A DNA stretch of 64,000 nt from CAYVVT01 sp964454335. GTDB taxonomy: Bacteria > Fidelibacterota > UBA8477 > JABMPR01. The notes under the pieces were generated by a model. The model ran no database searches and was not told the DNA's origin. It worked only from the letters and a program-made list of their open reading frames with translations. This document shows, piece after piece, positions 8,814 to 17,803 of the stretch. The stretch spans positions 1 through 64,000 of the forward strand of contig CAYVVT010000009.1 of assembly GCA_964454335.1 (NCBI GenBank), written 5' to 3'. How positions within the stretch are numbered: the stretch's first letter is position 1; each line of letters starts with the position of its first letter. A program made the position numbers and the translations under genes.

Positions 8814-9818
8814 ATGCGACTGAACACAAGCTATATGGGGTTCAAATTGAGGTCCCCGCTGGTCCCCTCTGCTTCACCCCTGACCCATTCATTGGATACG
8901 GTGAAGGAACTGGAGGATGCGGGTGCTTCCGCACTGGTGATGTACTCCCTTTTCGAGGAGCAGATCCTGCACGATGAGGAACACATTGACCACTTCATGG
9001 AATTCGGTACGAACGCTTTTGCTGAATCCCTGTCGTTCTTTCCTGAAGCGCAGGATTATGCCACCGGTCCCATTGAATACCTGGAGCAGCTTCAGAAGAT
9101 CAAATCCACAGTGAACATCCCTGTATTCGCCAGTCTGAATGGGATCACCAGGTCAGGCTGGGTAGAATATGCGCGGAAACTGCAGGAAGCCGGTGCCGAT
9201 GGACTGGAATTGAACATCCACTATCTGCCGGTTGATTTCACGGAAAGCAGCGAGAGTGTAGAGAACCGCTATGTAGAGATCACACAGGCTGTGAAGGAAC
9301 AGGTCTCCATCCCTGTCTCCGTGAAGATCGGATCGCGCTTCAGCTCATTACCTACATTCGCAAAGCGTCTGGAAGCAGCCGGTGCTGACGCCCTGGTGAT
9401 GTTCAACCGTTTCTATCACCCCGACATCAATCTGCAGAATCTGGAAGTGGAACCCCACATGGTCCCCACAACCTCGAGTTCAATTCGCATGCCCATGCGC
9501 TGGATTGCGATCCTGCGTGGTAACGTGAATGTTTCTTTTGCTGCGACTTCGGGGGTTCATACGGCTGAAGATGTTCTCAAGCTCGTCATGAGTGGTGCGG
9601 ATGTCACCATGATGGCAACCGCGCTGCTGCGCAAGGGTCCTGAGCTGATAAAACAGCTTGAGGAGGAACTCATCAACTGGATGGACGAGAACGAATACCA
9701 GAGTATCGAGCAGATGAAGGGCAGCATGAGCATGCAGCATATGCCTGAACCACAGACCCTGGTCCGGGCAAATTACATGCGCACTCTGCTGGACTTCAAG
9801 ATGGACAGCTGGAAATAG
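8814..9818 (+). CDS. Dihydroorotate dehydrogenase-like FMN TIM-barrel protein
   Basis: 334 residues with the FMN TIM-barrel pattern of class 1 dihydroorotate dehydrogenase/PreA proteins: N-terminal LRSPLVPSASPLT, ADGLELNIHYLP, SIPVSVKIG, and the phosphate-binding end region SGADVTMMATALLRKGPEL. It is 11 bp downstream of nifJ. The family call is secure, but a role in pyrimidine synthesis is not: proteins of this subgroup next to PFOR are usually annotated only as DHOD-like. A role in flavin-dependent electron transfer coupled to ferredoxin is possible. A clear terminator follows the stop. Confidence 0.85.
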   Translation: MRLNTSYMGFKLRSPLVPSASPLTHSLDTVKELEDAGASALVMYSLFEEQILHDEEHIDHFMEFGTNAFAESLSFFPEAQDYATGPIEYLEQLQKIKSTVNIPVFASLNGITRSGWVEYARKLQEAGADGLELNIHYLPVDFTESSESVENRYVEITQAVKEQVSIPVSVKIGSRFSSLPTFAKRLEAAGADALVMFNRFYHPDINLQNLEVEPHMVPTTSSSIRMPMRWIAILRGNVNVSFAATSGVHTAEDVLKLVMSGADVTMMATALLRKGPELIKQLEEELINWMDENEYQSIEQMKGSMSMQHMPEPQTLVRANYMRTLLDFKMDSWK

Positions 9819-9836
9819 CACACTGACAAATAGACG

Positions 9837-9866
9837 AAAAGGGGCTGCCGTTGGTGGCCCTTTTTT
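9837..9866 (+). terminator. Terminator of the nifJ / DHOD-like operon
   Basis: An AAAAGGG ... CCCTTTT inverted repeat around a GC-rich loop that can pair further inside, ending in a run of six T about 20 bp after the stop. Confidence 0.8.
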
Positions 9867-9897
9867 ATAGTCGATATTTCACCGGCGAATACGGGGG

Positions 9898-10170
9898 GGA
9901 TGGAAGATTGAGGATTGAGAATTGAGGATTGGAAACTGGAAACTGGAGATTTGTAATTGGGAATAGCAGGAGCTTTCGTGTTTGCATTGTTTCAATATCT
10001 CACTGATCGATGATTAACATGTCCACCTCTTTCAATCGAGACATTAACCTGACGGCAAAGCCAACTCATTCTCAAAAGACATACCCAGTTATCAAAGCAG
10101 TGAAACACCCTTTCCCGGATTGTCGATCCTGTCTCCATGCTCCTGTCTCCTGGACTCCAAATTCTGTCCT
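9898..10170 (+). repeat. Intergenic foldback-type repeat, locus A
   Basis: This fills most of the 414-bp gap between 9818 and 10233, where no credible gene is seen. Left part 9898-9965 is purine-rich with reiterated GATTGAGG/ATTGAGA and GGAAACTGGAAACTGGAG words. The centre holds a 27-bp core (10051-10077) that recurs at 55460-55486 with one mismatch. The right part, about 10120-10160, is pyrimidine-rich with CCTGTCTCC and CTCCTGTCTCC words. Confidence 0.7.
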
Positions 10171-10232
10171 TCAGCAATTGTTTTGGAATGGCCTTTGCAC
10201 CATATTAATCCATCTATGACAAGGTTGGAATA

Positions 10233-10478
10233 ATGGGTAAGAAGACGGATAATCCAGAAAAGCTGGACCGCCGTGGATGGTGCCCGGTCTTTGATCTGGC
10301 CTGCCCTTCCGGACTGGAAGCCGCTGAGGCATGTGAACATCGATTTGACGGCGATTACAATCCGCTAACCAATTATCGGGATGCCGATATCAGTCACTGC
10401 GCGTTGTATCGCCAGGAACAGTTGAAGAATGAACAAAATGACGAATCTTCCAATGGGGGCAAAGGAGTTGGTGCATGA
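10233..10478 (+). CDS. Small cysteine-containing protein coupled to a rubrerythrin-like gene, unknown function
   Basis: 81 residues, charged and Asn-rich at the C-terminus. Four cysteines (Cys17, Cys24, Cys34, Cys56) plus His36 and His55 are arranged in WCPVFDLACPSGLEAAEACE and DISHCALYR, which could bind a metal or Fe-S cluster; no known family is recognised. The stop overlaps the next start by four bases (ATGA), a typical sign of translational coupling to the diiron protein. The ribosome-binding site is weak (AAGG). The coupling and Cys content make a real gene likely; a redox-partner role is inference. Confidence 0.65.
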   Translation: MGKKTDNPEKLDRRGWCPVFDLACPSGLEAAEACEHRFDGDYNPLTNYRDADISHCALYRQEQLKNEQNDESSNGGKGVGA

Positions 10479-10984
10479 GTGAGACTGAATTCACCTCGGT
10501 GAAAGATGTACTGAAACGGGCCATGATGCTGGAAATGCATGGCAAGGAGTTCTTCACGATGGCCGCCCGGACGGCGACCTCTCCGGTAGCCAAGGAACTG
10601 TTTGAACATATGGTCAAGGAAGAGGAACATCACCTGCACATCCTGCAGATCACCTTCAAGAAGCTCATAGACAGCGGCAAGGTTGAGATGCCCGATGAGG
10701 CGGAGCTTGAATTCGGATTTGATGATCCCATCATCAACAAGGAATTCCTGGTTGAATTGAGGAACAGCAACTTCGACAGTTCCGCAATAAGTATTGCCCT
10801 GACCCTGGAGGAACGGGCTTTCAAATTCTACCAGGAGGCTGAGAAGCAGGCCACTGATCCCGAGATCAAGAAATTGTTCCGCTGGTTGACCGACTGGGAG
10901 TTGAACCATCACCAGACCATGCTGGCGCTGGAAGAGGAATTCAGACAGGAAGTATGGAACGACTCCAACTTCTGGCCCATGTGA
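10475..10984 (+). CDS. Rubrerythrin/ferritin-like diiron protein
   Basis: 169 residues forming a four-helix ferritin-like domain. The carboxylate/His ligand motifs are visible: Glu20-Met-His-Gly-Lys-Glu25, EEEHH at 49-53 (ExxH), EERAFKFYQEAE in the third helix, and WELNHHQTM in the fourth. There is no C-terminal rubredoxin CxxC domain, so this is not a full rubrerythrin. Such proteins typically protect anaerobes by reducing peroxide or handle iron. The neighbouring small Cys protein could supply the missing electron-transfer part (inference). A strong terminator follows. Confidence 0.85.
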   Translation: MSETEFTSVKDVLKRAMMLEMHGKEFFTMAARTATSPVAKELFEHMVKEEEHHLHILQITFKKLIDSGKVEMPDEAELEFGFDDPIINKEFLVELRNSNFDSSAISIALTLEERAFKFYQEAEKQATDPEIKKLFRWLTDWELNHHQTMLALEEEFRQEVWNDSNFWPM

Positions 10985-11007
10985 TCCACCTGAGTATCTC
11001 CAGACTT

Positions 11008-11040
11008 ACGGCCGGATCTCCCGGCCGTTTTTAATTTTTT
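11008..11040 (+). terminator. Strong Rho-independent terminator
   Basis: A perfect 8-bp stem ACGGCCGG / CCGGCCGT (11008-11015 and 11021-11028) with a 5-nt loop is followed by a T-rich run to 11040. Confidence 0.92.
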
Positions 11041-11134
11041 ACGCCATGAAATCTTTAAGGAATCTCCGAGCAGGGAGATTTGAATGTGTTCTCCGATTAC
11101 CTAAATTCGCCCAGAAACCAGGAGAGATCTTTCC

Positions 11135-13096
11135 ATGAAGCACCTCATTTTGACCACCCTGATTGCAGCCACCCTGCTTGGACAGTATTCACCAGACCCA
11201 CCCATTCCCTGTAAACCGCTAGGGCAGATGGCTCAACACCTGGATCAATTGGCCAGAGCAAGTGAGCGCACTCCCGGTTATCCTTACGATGTCCATCATT
11301 ATGACCTCAGTTTTGATATTGATGTGGACGCAGAGCAGATCCAGGGGATCACTGAGATCCATTTCATCTCAGAAGAAGAGGGCCTCGATTCACTGGTGTT
11401 GGATTTCACTGGGAACCTGATCGTGGATTCACTGGAACTGAATGCCTCGGAATGGGGTCACACCGGTGATCTGCTCACGCTTTTTCTGGACGCTCCGGTG
11501 GACGTGGATGAATCCAGTTCGGTGCGCATTTACTATCACGGCAGTCCGGTTCCGACAGGATTGCAGGCCTTTGCTTTCGGTAGTCAGGGTGGAGCACCTC
11601 TGATAAGTACTCTCAGCGAACCCTATGGTGCCCGGACCTGGTGGCCGTGCAAGGATATCCCAACGGACAAGGCTGATTCACTGAGGGTCAGTATCACCGT
11701 GCCGGATGATCTCATTGCAGTATCGAACGGGATGCTGCAGACGAACACGGACAACGGGGACGGCACTCGGACCTTTGTGTGGCAACATGACTATCCCATC
11801 ACGACCTATCTCGTTTCCCTGACCATCACCAATTACAGTTACTGGAGCGATATCTACCATTTTGCCGATGGTGATTCCATGCCACTGGAATACTGGGTGT
11901 ATCCCAACAACTACAATGCCACGACCATTGCCCGCTGGAGACTCACTGAGGGGATGATGGTGGCATTCGACGACATGTATGGCAAGTATCCGTTCCATGA
12001 AGAAAAATACGGTATGGCCCAGTTCGGTTGGGGCGGTGCCATGGAACATCAGACCTGTTCCAGCATGGGCTCATCCTCCGAGGGCATCATCGCCCATGAA
12101 CTGGCGCATCAGTGGTGGGGAGATATGGTGACCTGCGCGGATTTCCATCACATCTGGATCAACGAGGGCTTCGCCACCTACAGTGAAGCTCTCTACTACG
12201 AGTATACTTACGGTGAGGAAGCCTTTCACAATGAGATGGCTGGAAACGACCTGCCGTATGTCGGATCTATTTATCGCACAGACACGACAAGTGTATGGGC
12301 TATTTTTGACTACATCGTCTATGGCAAGGGAGCCTGGTTCCTCCACATGCTCCGTCATATGACCGGTGATGAGGATTTCTTTGAGACGCTGGCGCAATTC
12401 CGGTCGGAATTCCAGTTCTCCCATGCCTCCACGGAAGACTTTCAGGGCATTGTGGAAACTGTCACAGGCACGGACTATGACTGGTTCTTCAGTGAATGGA
12501 TCTACGGCAGCGGTCGGCCTGAATACACCTGGTGGTGGAGCGTCAACCATACGGATTCCCTGGGCCAGGCGAACGTCCAGATCCATATCGAGCAGGCGGC
12601 CTCCGCAGGTGGATCGCTGTTCAAAATGCCCATTGATTTCCATGCCGCGGGGGAGGGACATGACACGGTCTTTGTGCTGTGGGATTCCACCAGCAGCCAG
12701 GATTTCTATGTAACCCTGCCCTTCGTGCCGACCGAGATCCTGCTCGATCCTGAGGATTGGATCCTGAAACGAGAGGATCAGATCTCAAGTACTGATGATC
12801 ATGCAAAGCTTCCGTTTAGTTTTCAATTAATGGAATCCTATCCCAATCCATTTAACAATGCTGTTCGGATCAACTATCAGACGCAGGCGAGATTTCAGGG
12901 ATCCTTACAGATCCATGACCTGCGCGGTCGTGAGGTCTACCGTCGAGGTCTCCAGCATGAGCATGCAGGTCACTACGATCTTCTCTGGACGGGGATGGAT
13001 ACTGAAGGTGCGGAGCAACACAGCGGTATCTACATAGTCCGACTTATCGACGAAGCCGGTGGCAGCAGTTCAGGGAAACTCACCCTGCTGAAATAA
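11135..13096 (+). CDS. Secreted M1-family metallopeptidase with T9SS sorting tail
   Basis: 653 residues. A signal peptide (about 1-17) is followed by the M1 N-terminal beta domain, then GAMEHQT (the exopeptidase motif GAMEN with His for Asn), the zinc site HELAHQWW (HExxH at residues 321-325) and the third ligand Glu344 in NEGF, giving the expected HEXXH-X18-E spacing. The last ~88 residues start ESYPNPFNNAV and end KLTLLK, a type-A T9SS sorting domain. It should be exported and cleave N-terminal residues from peptides outside the cell. It is transcribed alone, behind the rubrerythrin terminator. Confidence 0.93.
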   Translation: MKHLILTTLIAATLLGQYSPDPPIPCKPLGQMAQHLDQLARASERTPGYPYDVHHYDLSFDIDVDAEQIQGITEIHFISEEEGLDSLVLDFTGNLIVDSLELNASEWGHTGDLLTLFLDAPVDVDESSSVRIYYHGSPVPTGLQAFAFGSQGGAPLISTLSEPYGARTWWPCKDIPTDKADSLRVSITVPDDLIAVSNGMLQTNTDNGDGTRTFVWQHDYPITTYLVSLTITNYSYWSDIYHFADGDSMPLEYWVYPNNYNATTIARWRLTEGMMVAFDDMYGKYPFHEEKYGMAQFGWGGAMEHQTCSSMGSSSEGIIAHELAHQWWGDMVTCADFHHIWINEGFATYSEALYYEYTYGEEAFHNEMAGNDLPYVGSIYRTDTTSVWAIFDYIVYGKGAWFLHMLRHMTGDEDFFETLAQFRSEFQFSHASTEDFQGIVETVTGTDYDWFFSEWIYGSGRPEYTWWWSVNHTDSLGQANVQIHIEQAASAGGSLFKMPIDFHAAGEGHDTVFVLWDSTSSQDFYVTLPFVPTEILLDPEDWILKREDQISSTDDHAKLPFSFQLMESYPNPFNNAVRINYQTQARFQGSLQIHDLRGREVYRRGLQHEHAGHYDLLWTGMDTEGAEQHSGIYIVRLIDEAGGSSSGKLTLLK

Positions 13097-13173
13097 GCAC
13101 CACTTCATGAGTGGCTGTACAGGTCACCTCGTCCTGTTCATTACAGACATGTTGTGACGATCGTCTGGAATTA

Positions 13174-13204
13174 ATCGCCTACGCAGGCGATCATCGCATT
13201 TTTT
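13174..13204 (+). terminator. Possible terminator after the M1 peptidase gene
   Basis: A perfect 7-bp stem ATCGCCT / AGGCGAT with loop ACGC (13174-13191) lies 78 bp after the stop. The T run (13199-13204) starts seven bases after the stem, further than usual, so the call is tentative. Confidence 0.4.
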
Positions 13205-13330
13205 GTGCACCTTTCGGACTGACCCAAACAAAACATTTTATTACTGCAGGCCGGACCAGGCGGTAGTTGGCAATATATTTGCCTTTACACTGCCAGCAGA
13301 CAAAAGCTGTCTTCAACATTGGAATATGAA

Positions 13331-13597
13331 ATGCGACTGCTGGGTGAAGATCACAAAATAGGCTATACTGCACTCATTCTGGGGGTAATAAGCCTGTTGA
13401 ATGCCTGGATGAACATCCTCAGGAAGCAGATCGACGGGATGGAGATCCTCTTTCTCGCTATTGGTCTTGTGGCATCCCTCTGGGGAATATCGCTCATCCT
13501 GCGACGCGGCGAGAATGACTCTTCCACCGCATTCAAAGACATATCTGCTCACGGGAATGATGACAGCCAGGAATTGAAGAAATCGAAGGGCATATAA
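13331..13597 (+). CDS. Small two-helix membrane protein, unknown function
   Basis: 88 residues from ATG 13331; TTG 13319 would add four residues. Two hydrophobic segments (about GYTALILGVISLLNAW and ILFLAIGLVASLWGISLIL) flank a short charged loop, followed by a polar, acidic and Lys-rich tail. The topology resembles a small inner-membrane hairpin protein, but no family is recognised. It stands about 125 bp upstream of the Rrf2 regulator gene. The ribosome-binding site is weak. Confidence 0.5.
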   Translation: MRLLGEDHKIGYTALILGVISLLNAWMNILRKQIDGMEILFLAIGLVASLWGISLILRRGENDSSTAFKDISAHGNDDSQELKKSKGI

Positions 13598-13639
13598 GCA
13601 ATCATGGTAATTCTCTGTAATAAGACTAATATTCTCATA

Positions 13640-13645
13640 TATAAT
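13640..13645 (+). promoter_or_regulatory. Candidate -10 element for the Rrf2 regulator gene
   Basis: A perfect TATAAT sits in an AT-rich stretch 78 bp upstream of the GTG start. There is no good -35 hexamer at 16-18 bp, which could mean an activator-dependent promoter or a chance match. Confidence 0.35.
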
Positions 13646-13722
13646 AACGCGCTTCATGGGACCGATCTTCAGGAACCAGGACAGCGTTCCTCGTGGGGGC
13701 AAATCAGAATTGGAGGCTTACA

Positions 13723-14127
13723 GTGATCAGACTCACCAAAGCTGGAGAATATGGTATTCGCGCACTGCGTTACCTGGTTGAACATCAGAATGATGGACGT
13801 ATCAGTATCTCGGATATCAGCACGTCCAAGAATATACCGGAGCCATTTCTACGGAAACTCTTCAAGCCCCTTGTTGAGAACGGGATCGTTTCCAGTACCC
13901 GCGGCGTAGCCGGCGGCGTACGGTTAGCAAAAGCGGCAGAGGAGATCACCGTACTGGAAGCTATTGAAGCTCTCGAAGGGCCCCTGGCGTTGAACGAATG
14001 CCTATTGGAAGATGCAGCCTGCGAGTTCATGAGTAACTGTGGTATGCACACTGTCTGGGACGAAGCTCAATCAGCGATGATTGAAGTGTTGGGACAAAAG
14101 GATTTAAATAGCCTGATCACCGAATGA
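13723..14127 (+). CDS. Rrf2-family transcriptional regulator with three cysteines
   Basis: 134 residues. The N-terminal winged helix opens with IRLTKAGEYGIRALRYL and continues ISISDISTSKNIPEPFLRKLF and STRGVAGGVRLAK, the Rrf2 signature. Cys93, Cys100 and Cys106 (spacing X6 and X5) match the cluster loop of Fe-S sensors such as IscR, so it may sense Fe-S status, redox or NO (inference). Start GTG 13723 is chosen because GGAGG lies seven bases upstream and the protein then begins as Rrf2 proteins do. The neighbours are central-carbon enzymes rather than isc/suf genes, so the target could be the adjacent transketolase. Confidence 0.88.
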   Translation: MIRLTKAGEYGIRALRYLVEHQNDGRISISDISTSKNIPEPFLRKLFKPLVENGIVSSTRGVAGGVRLAKAAEEITVLEAIEALEGPLALNECLLEDAACEFMSNCGMHTVWDEAQSAMIEVLGQKDLNSLITE

Positions 14128-14171
14128 TCCACCCACTCAAGTATCCATTACATTTGAATAACCTTCACTGC

Positions 14172-14199
14172 GATCTGGAGCTGCTGAAAGCTCCGGATC
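14172..14199 (+). promoter_or_regulatory. Long hairpin between the Rrf2 and transketolase genes
   Basis: An 11-bp inverted repeat, GATCTGGAGCT / AGCTCCGGATC (one G-U pair), around the loop GCTGAA. No T run follows, so it is not a classic terminator. It could be a leader structure of the transketolase mRNA or a dyad operator. Confidence 0.5.
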
Positions 14200-14233
14200 A
14201 CCATGTTTAATTACTTTATAGGACGAGGCAGGT

Positions 14234-16570
14234 ATGTCATCACGATTCAATCCTGAAGCACTGTTAAAAGACCTCAGACCTGTTTTCCCCCACTGGGAGA
14301 AGATCAAGGACATGACGGACCAGTGCATTGATATCATGCTCAACTTGCGCCAGAGTGGGCATCCTGGGGGAAGCCGGTCCAAGGTTCACATGCTGGTAGC
14401 GCTGTTTCTCAGCGGTGCAATGCGCTGGGATATACGCAATACCCAGAAACGCTTCGCTGACCGTTTCATTCTGTCAGCAGGACATGTGGTCCCGGTGATC
14501 TACGCATTGCTGGCAGTTCTGAACGAAGCCATGCGGCGGCGCTACGCCGAGACCGGGGACAAAAAATACTGGTACACGGATCAGAACCAGGCTCTGCTTT
14601 GGGAAGATCTGCTTACCCTGCGCCATAGTGGGGGTTTACCCGGGCACGCTGAAATGGCCGGCAAGACCAATATTTTCAAGGCCAACACCGGACCTTCCGG
14701 CCACGGGATGCCAGTGGCTGTCGGCCAGGCCATGGCCCTGAAATATGCGAACGCGGACGACATACGTGTGTTCGCAATCGAGGGAGAAGGTGGTCTAACC
14801 ACGGGTGTTACCCATGAATCCTTGAACTCTGCTTATGGTCTGGGTCTGAACAACCTGTTTTTCCTCCTGGACTGGAATGATTTCGGGATTGATGATCGTC
14901 CCTTTTCCAGCGTGGTCTATGGTACGCCTGAGGATTGGTTCAGCAGTCACGGTTGGAACGTCCATGGTGCCGAGCAAGGTTCAGAATGGGGGAGCGCATC
15001 CGCTGCAGTGGTGAATATGACCGAGGGCGATAACCTCAGTGGTGCACCTTCGGTGGCCTGGTTCCGTACCCGCAAGGGTCGTGGCTATGGTGTCTACGAC
15101 AATAAGTCGCATGGTGCTGCCCATAAGTACAACAGTCCGCTTTTCTGGGAAACCAAGAAGGAATTCGCGGATAAATACGGGATCAGTTTTGACGGTTTTG
15201 GAACGGAGGGATCCAGTGTCCATGAAGAGAAACTCGCCCAGGCCAGTGAACAGCTTACCAAGGTGATGTCACTCTACGAGCAGGATCCGGACTTGCTGCA
15301 CTATGTCACCGACCAACTGGTGGACCTCGGTGAATCTGTTCCCGATGAGAATACAAGGATCTTCTTCGACACCGACAGCAATCCATTCAATGATCCTGTG
15401 CTCACTGATTATGAGAATTATCCTGCAGACATATTCGCCCAAGCCGGGAGCTCAGCACCCAATCGCGCGGGTCTTTCCAAGTTCGCCTCCTGGATCAATG
15501 CCTACTGTCAGAAGAAATACGGACGTCCGGCATTCCTGGCCATGTCAGCGGATCTTGCAGATTCGACAAACATAAGCGGTTTCGGGAAAGCCTATGGCGA
15601 GATCGAGGGACTGGGATTCTATGAACGCAAAGAGAATCCTCGGGGTGTCATGCTGCCTCAGGGGATCACGGAATTTGCCAATGCTGGGATCTGTACCGGC
15701 ATTTCCGCGGTGAATCTTGCTGCAGACAGTGAGGGTGAGTTCAACGGATTCTATTCCGCATGCTCCACCTATGGATCCTTCTCCTACCTCAAGTATGGCT
15801 CCATGCGTCTGTACAGCCAGATGGCCCAGGATGCCGAGATCAAACTCGGCAAGGTCCTCTGGATCGCCGGCCATTCCGGACCGGAAACAGCTGAAGATTC
15901 TCGCACACACTTCGGCGTTTACTCGCCTGCTGTGACCCAGCTCTTTCCCGACGGACAGGTGATCAATCTCTATCCATGGGAACACAATGAAGTCGCACCC
16001 ATGCTGGGAGCTGCCATGGCTACCGAGGCACCCATCATCGCTCTGCACCTCACCAGACCCGGCATCGAGGTCCCCGATCGTGAAACCCTGGGAATGGCGT
16101 CACACATGGACGCAGCCAAGGGAGCCTACATCATCCGGGATTTCAAATCCGATCTGCCGAAAATGGGAACGATCTTCGTCCTGGGAACGAGTACCACCTC
16201 CAACCTCATCAAGGTGCTGCCTGAACTGGATGCCCGGGGCATCAATGTCAAACTGGTGGCTGCGGTGAGTCCGGAACTCTTTGCCCTTCAATCAGATGAA
16301 TACCGTCAGAGTATCGTCGATCCGTCCGAATGGCAGGATTCAACCTTCATTACCAATGGCGGTCGCCGTACGATGCTGGACTGGACTGGCAACCAGGTCT
16401 CTCTGGAATATGCCCTTGCATCTGACTGGGATGACCGCTGGCGTACCGGCGGCTCCGGTGACGAGGTTTGTGAAGAGGCACATATCTCACCCCGCTGGAT
16501 CCTAGAGGGGATCGAACGCTTTGCCAATGAACGCTCTCAGCGCATGGAACGCCTGGGTTTGTCCCAGTAA
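14234..16570 (+). CDS. Large transketolase-family TPP enzyme
   Basis: 778 residues, about 100 longer than a standard transketolase. TPP domain features: SGHPGGSRSKVHML near residue 40, SAGHVVPVIYALL, GPSGHGMPVAVGQAMALK, and the TPP/Mg motif GEGGLTTGVTHESLNSA followed by DWNDFGID. A pyrimidine-binding and C-terminal transketolase-like half follows (PQGITEFANAGICTGISAVN, then HLTRPG). It is expected to move two-carbon units between sugar phosphates or act on a related 2-oxo substrate; the extra length leaves substrate open. It is 107 bp downstream of Rrf2 and 39 bp upstream of an aminotransferase gene. Confidence 0.85.
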   Translation: MSSRFNPEALLKDLRPVFPHWEKIKDMTDQCIDIMLNLRQSGHPGGSRSKVHMLVALFLSGAMRWDIRNTQKRFADRFILSAGHVVPVIYALLAVLNEAMRRRYAETGDKKYWYTDQNQALLWEDLLTLRHSGGLPGHAEMAGKTNIFKANTGPSGHGMPVAVGQAMALKYANADDIRVFAIEGEGGLTTGVTHESLNSAYGLGLNNLFFLLDWNDFGIDDRPFSSVVYGTPEDWFSSHGWNVHGAEQGSEWGSASAAVVNMTEGDNLSGAPSVAWFRTRKGRGYGVYDNKSHGAAHKYNSPLFWETKKEFADKYGISFDGFGTEGSSVHEEKLAQASEQLTKVMSLYEQDPDLLHYVTDQLVDLGESVPDENTRIFFDTDSNPFNDPVLTDYENYPADIFAQAGSSAPNRAGLSKFASWINAYCQKKYGRPAFLAMSADLADSTNISGFGKAYGEIEGLGFYERKENPRGVMLPQGITEFANAGICTGISAVNLAADSEGEFNGFYSACSTYGSFSYLKYGSMRLYSQMAQDAEIKLGKVLWIAGHSGPETAEDSRTHFGVYSPAVTQLFPDGQVINLYPWEHNEVAPMLGAAMATEAPIIALHLTRPGIEVPDRETLGMASHMDAAKGAYIIRDFKSDLPKMGTIFVLGTSTTSNLIKVLPELDARGINVKLVAAVSPELFALQSDEYRQSIVDPSEWQDSTFITNGGRRTMLDWTGNQVSLEYALASDWDDRWRTGGSGDEVCEEAHISPRWILEGIERFANERSQRMERLGLSQ

Positions 16571-16609
16571 TCCGCTGATCGTGTGTTGAAAAATTTGAAA
16601 GGATATTAG

Positions 16610-17803
16610 ATGAGACCGCTTTCGACAAGGTTCGGCAGGCTGGGAACCGAGACTGCCTTCAGGGTTGGCGCCGCAGCTGCGGAATGGGCAGCGCAGGGCC
16701 ATCGAGTCTACCCTTTTCACCTGGGGGACATGAATATCCCCACACCACAGCACATCGTTGATGCTGCCATGGCCGGCATCAAGGCCGGAAAGACGGGATA
16801 TGCTCCCGGACAGGGCATCATGCCCCTGCGTGAGGCTCTGGCTGAAGATATCGGTCAGGCCAGGGATCTTGACCTGAGTCCCGAGAACATATCGGTACAG
16901 CCGGGTGGTAAACCCGTCATCAGCAAGTTCCTGGGCGTCCTGCTGGAAGAGGGTGCAGAAGCTCTGTATCCCAATCCAGGTTACCCCATTTATGAATCAC
17001 AGATCGAATACCTCGGCGGCAAGGCCCTACCTTACGGCTACACAGCCACCGCTGATGGATTCGAGATCAACAGGGACGAGATCGAAGCTCAGATCACAGA
17101 CAAGACTTCCATCCTGATCTACAACAATTACCAGAACCCTATCGGTGCAGAATCGAAGGATGAAGAAATGCAGTGGCTGGCGGATCTGGCCATCAAACAT
17201 GATCTCTGGGTTCTGTCGGATGAGGCCTATTACGATATCCGCTACAGTGGCAGTGGAAGAAGTATCGCCGCACTCCCCGGCATGGCCGAGAGAACAGTCA
17301 TCCTGTATACCTTCTCCAAGAAATTCGCAATGACCGGCTGGCGTCTCGGTTGTGGAGCCGGACCGGCCGATATCATGGAGGGTATTTCCAAGTTCAACAC
17401 CAACTATGAGTCCTGCTCCAATCATTTCGTTCAGATGGCCGGAATTGCCGCTCTTACCGGACCGACAGAGCCCCAGGATGAGATCATCGGCGAGTTGCGT
17501 CGTCGCCGGGATGTCCTCGTGGACAAACTGCAGTCAATCGAAGGTGTAGAGGTCTCCAGACCCGAGACCACGTTCTATCTCTTTCCCGACGTGACAGCGG
17601 TATTCCAGCGAAAGGGCTACTCGAGCTCGCGTGACTTCAGGATGGATGCATTGCAGCAGACCGGCGTGTCCTTTTGCTCTCGTGAACATTTTGGTCGTCC
17701 CTTACCGGGTGAGGACAGGGTCTTCATCCGTTTTGCCTACAGCGGTATCAACGTTGATCAGATCGAGGAGGGTCTGGCCAGGCTGAAAACCTTCTGGGAG
17801 TAG
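16610..17803 (+). CDS. Class I/II PLP-dependent aminotransferase
   Basis: 397 residues, fold type I. Visible motifs: YAPGQGIMPLREALAEDIG, NPGYPIYESQIEYLGG, NNYQNPIGAE (Asn binding PLP), SDEAYYDI (Asp binding the pyridine N) and TFSKKFAMTGWRLG with the Schiff-base lysine at Lys237. It belongs to the aspartate/alanine aminotransferase group, using 2-oxoglutarate as likely amino acceptor; the amino-acid donor cannot be fixed from the sequence. It ends 155 bp before nuoA, where a separate promoter begins, so it probably belongs with the transketolase gene. Confidence 0.88.
   Translation: MRPLSTRFGRLGTETAFRVGAAAAEWAAQGHRVYPFHLGDMNIPTPQHIVDAAMAGIKAGKTGYAPGQGIMPLREALAEDIGQARDLDLSPENISVQPGGKPVISKFLGVLLEEGAEALYPNPGYPIYESQIEYLGGKALPYGYTATADGFEINRDEIEAQITDKTSILIYNNYQNPIGAESKDEEMQWLADLAIKHDLWVLSDEAYYDIRYSGSGRSIAALPGMAERTVILYTFSKKFAMTGWRLGCGAGPADIMEGISKFNTNYESCSNHFVQMAGIAALTGPTEPQDEIIGELRRRRDVLVDKLQSIEGVEVSRPETTFYLFPDVTAVFQRKGYSSSRDFRMDALQQTGVSFCSREHFGRPLPGEDRVFIRFAYSGINVDQIEEGLARLKTFWE

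Noticed and set aside
10010..10219. 69-codon open frame in the gap before the small Cys gene
   Set aside because: It lies in repeat locus A, has no ribosome-binding site and matches no protein-like pattern.
14234..16570. Pyruvate dehydrogenase E1 instead of transketolase
   Set aside because: The length is nearer to AceE, but the SGHPGG entry motif and the DWNDFGID TPP region fit transketolase better; substrate remains open.
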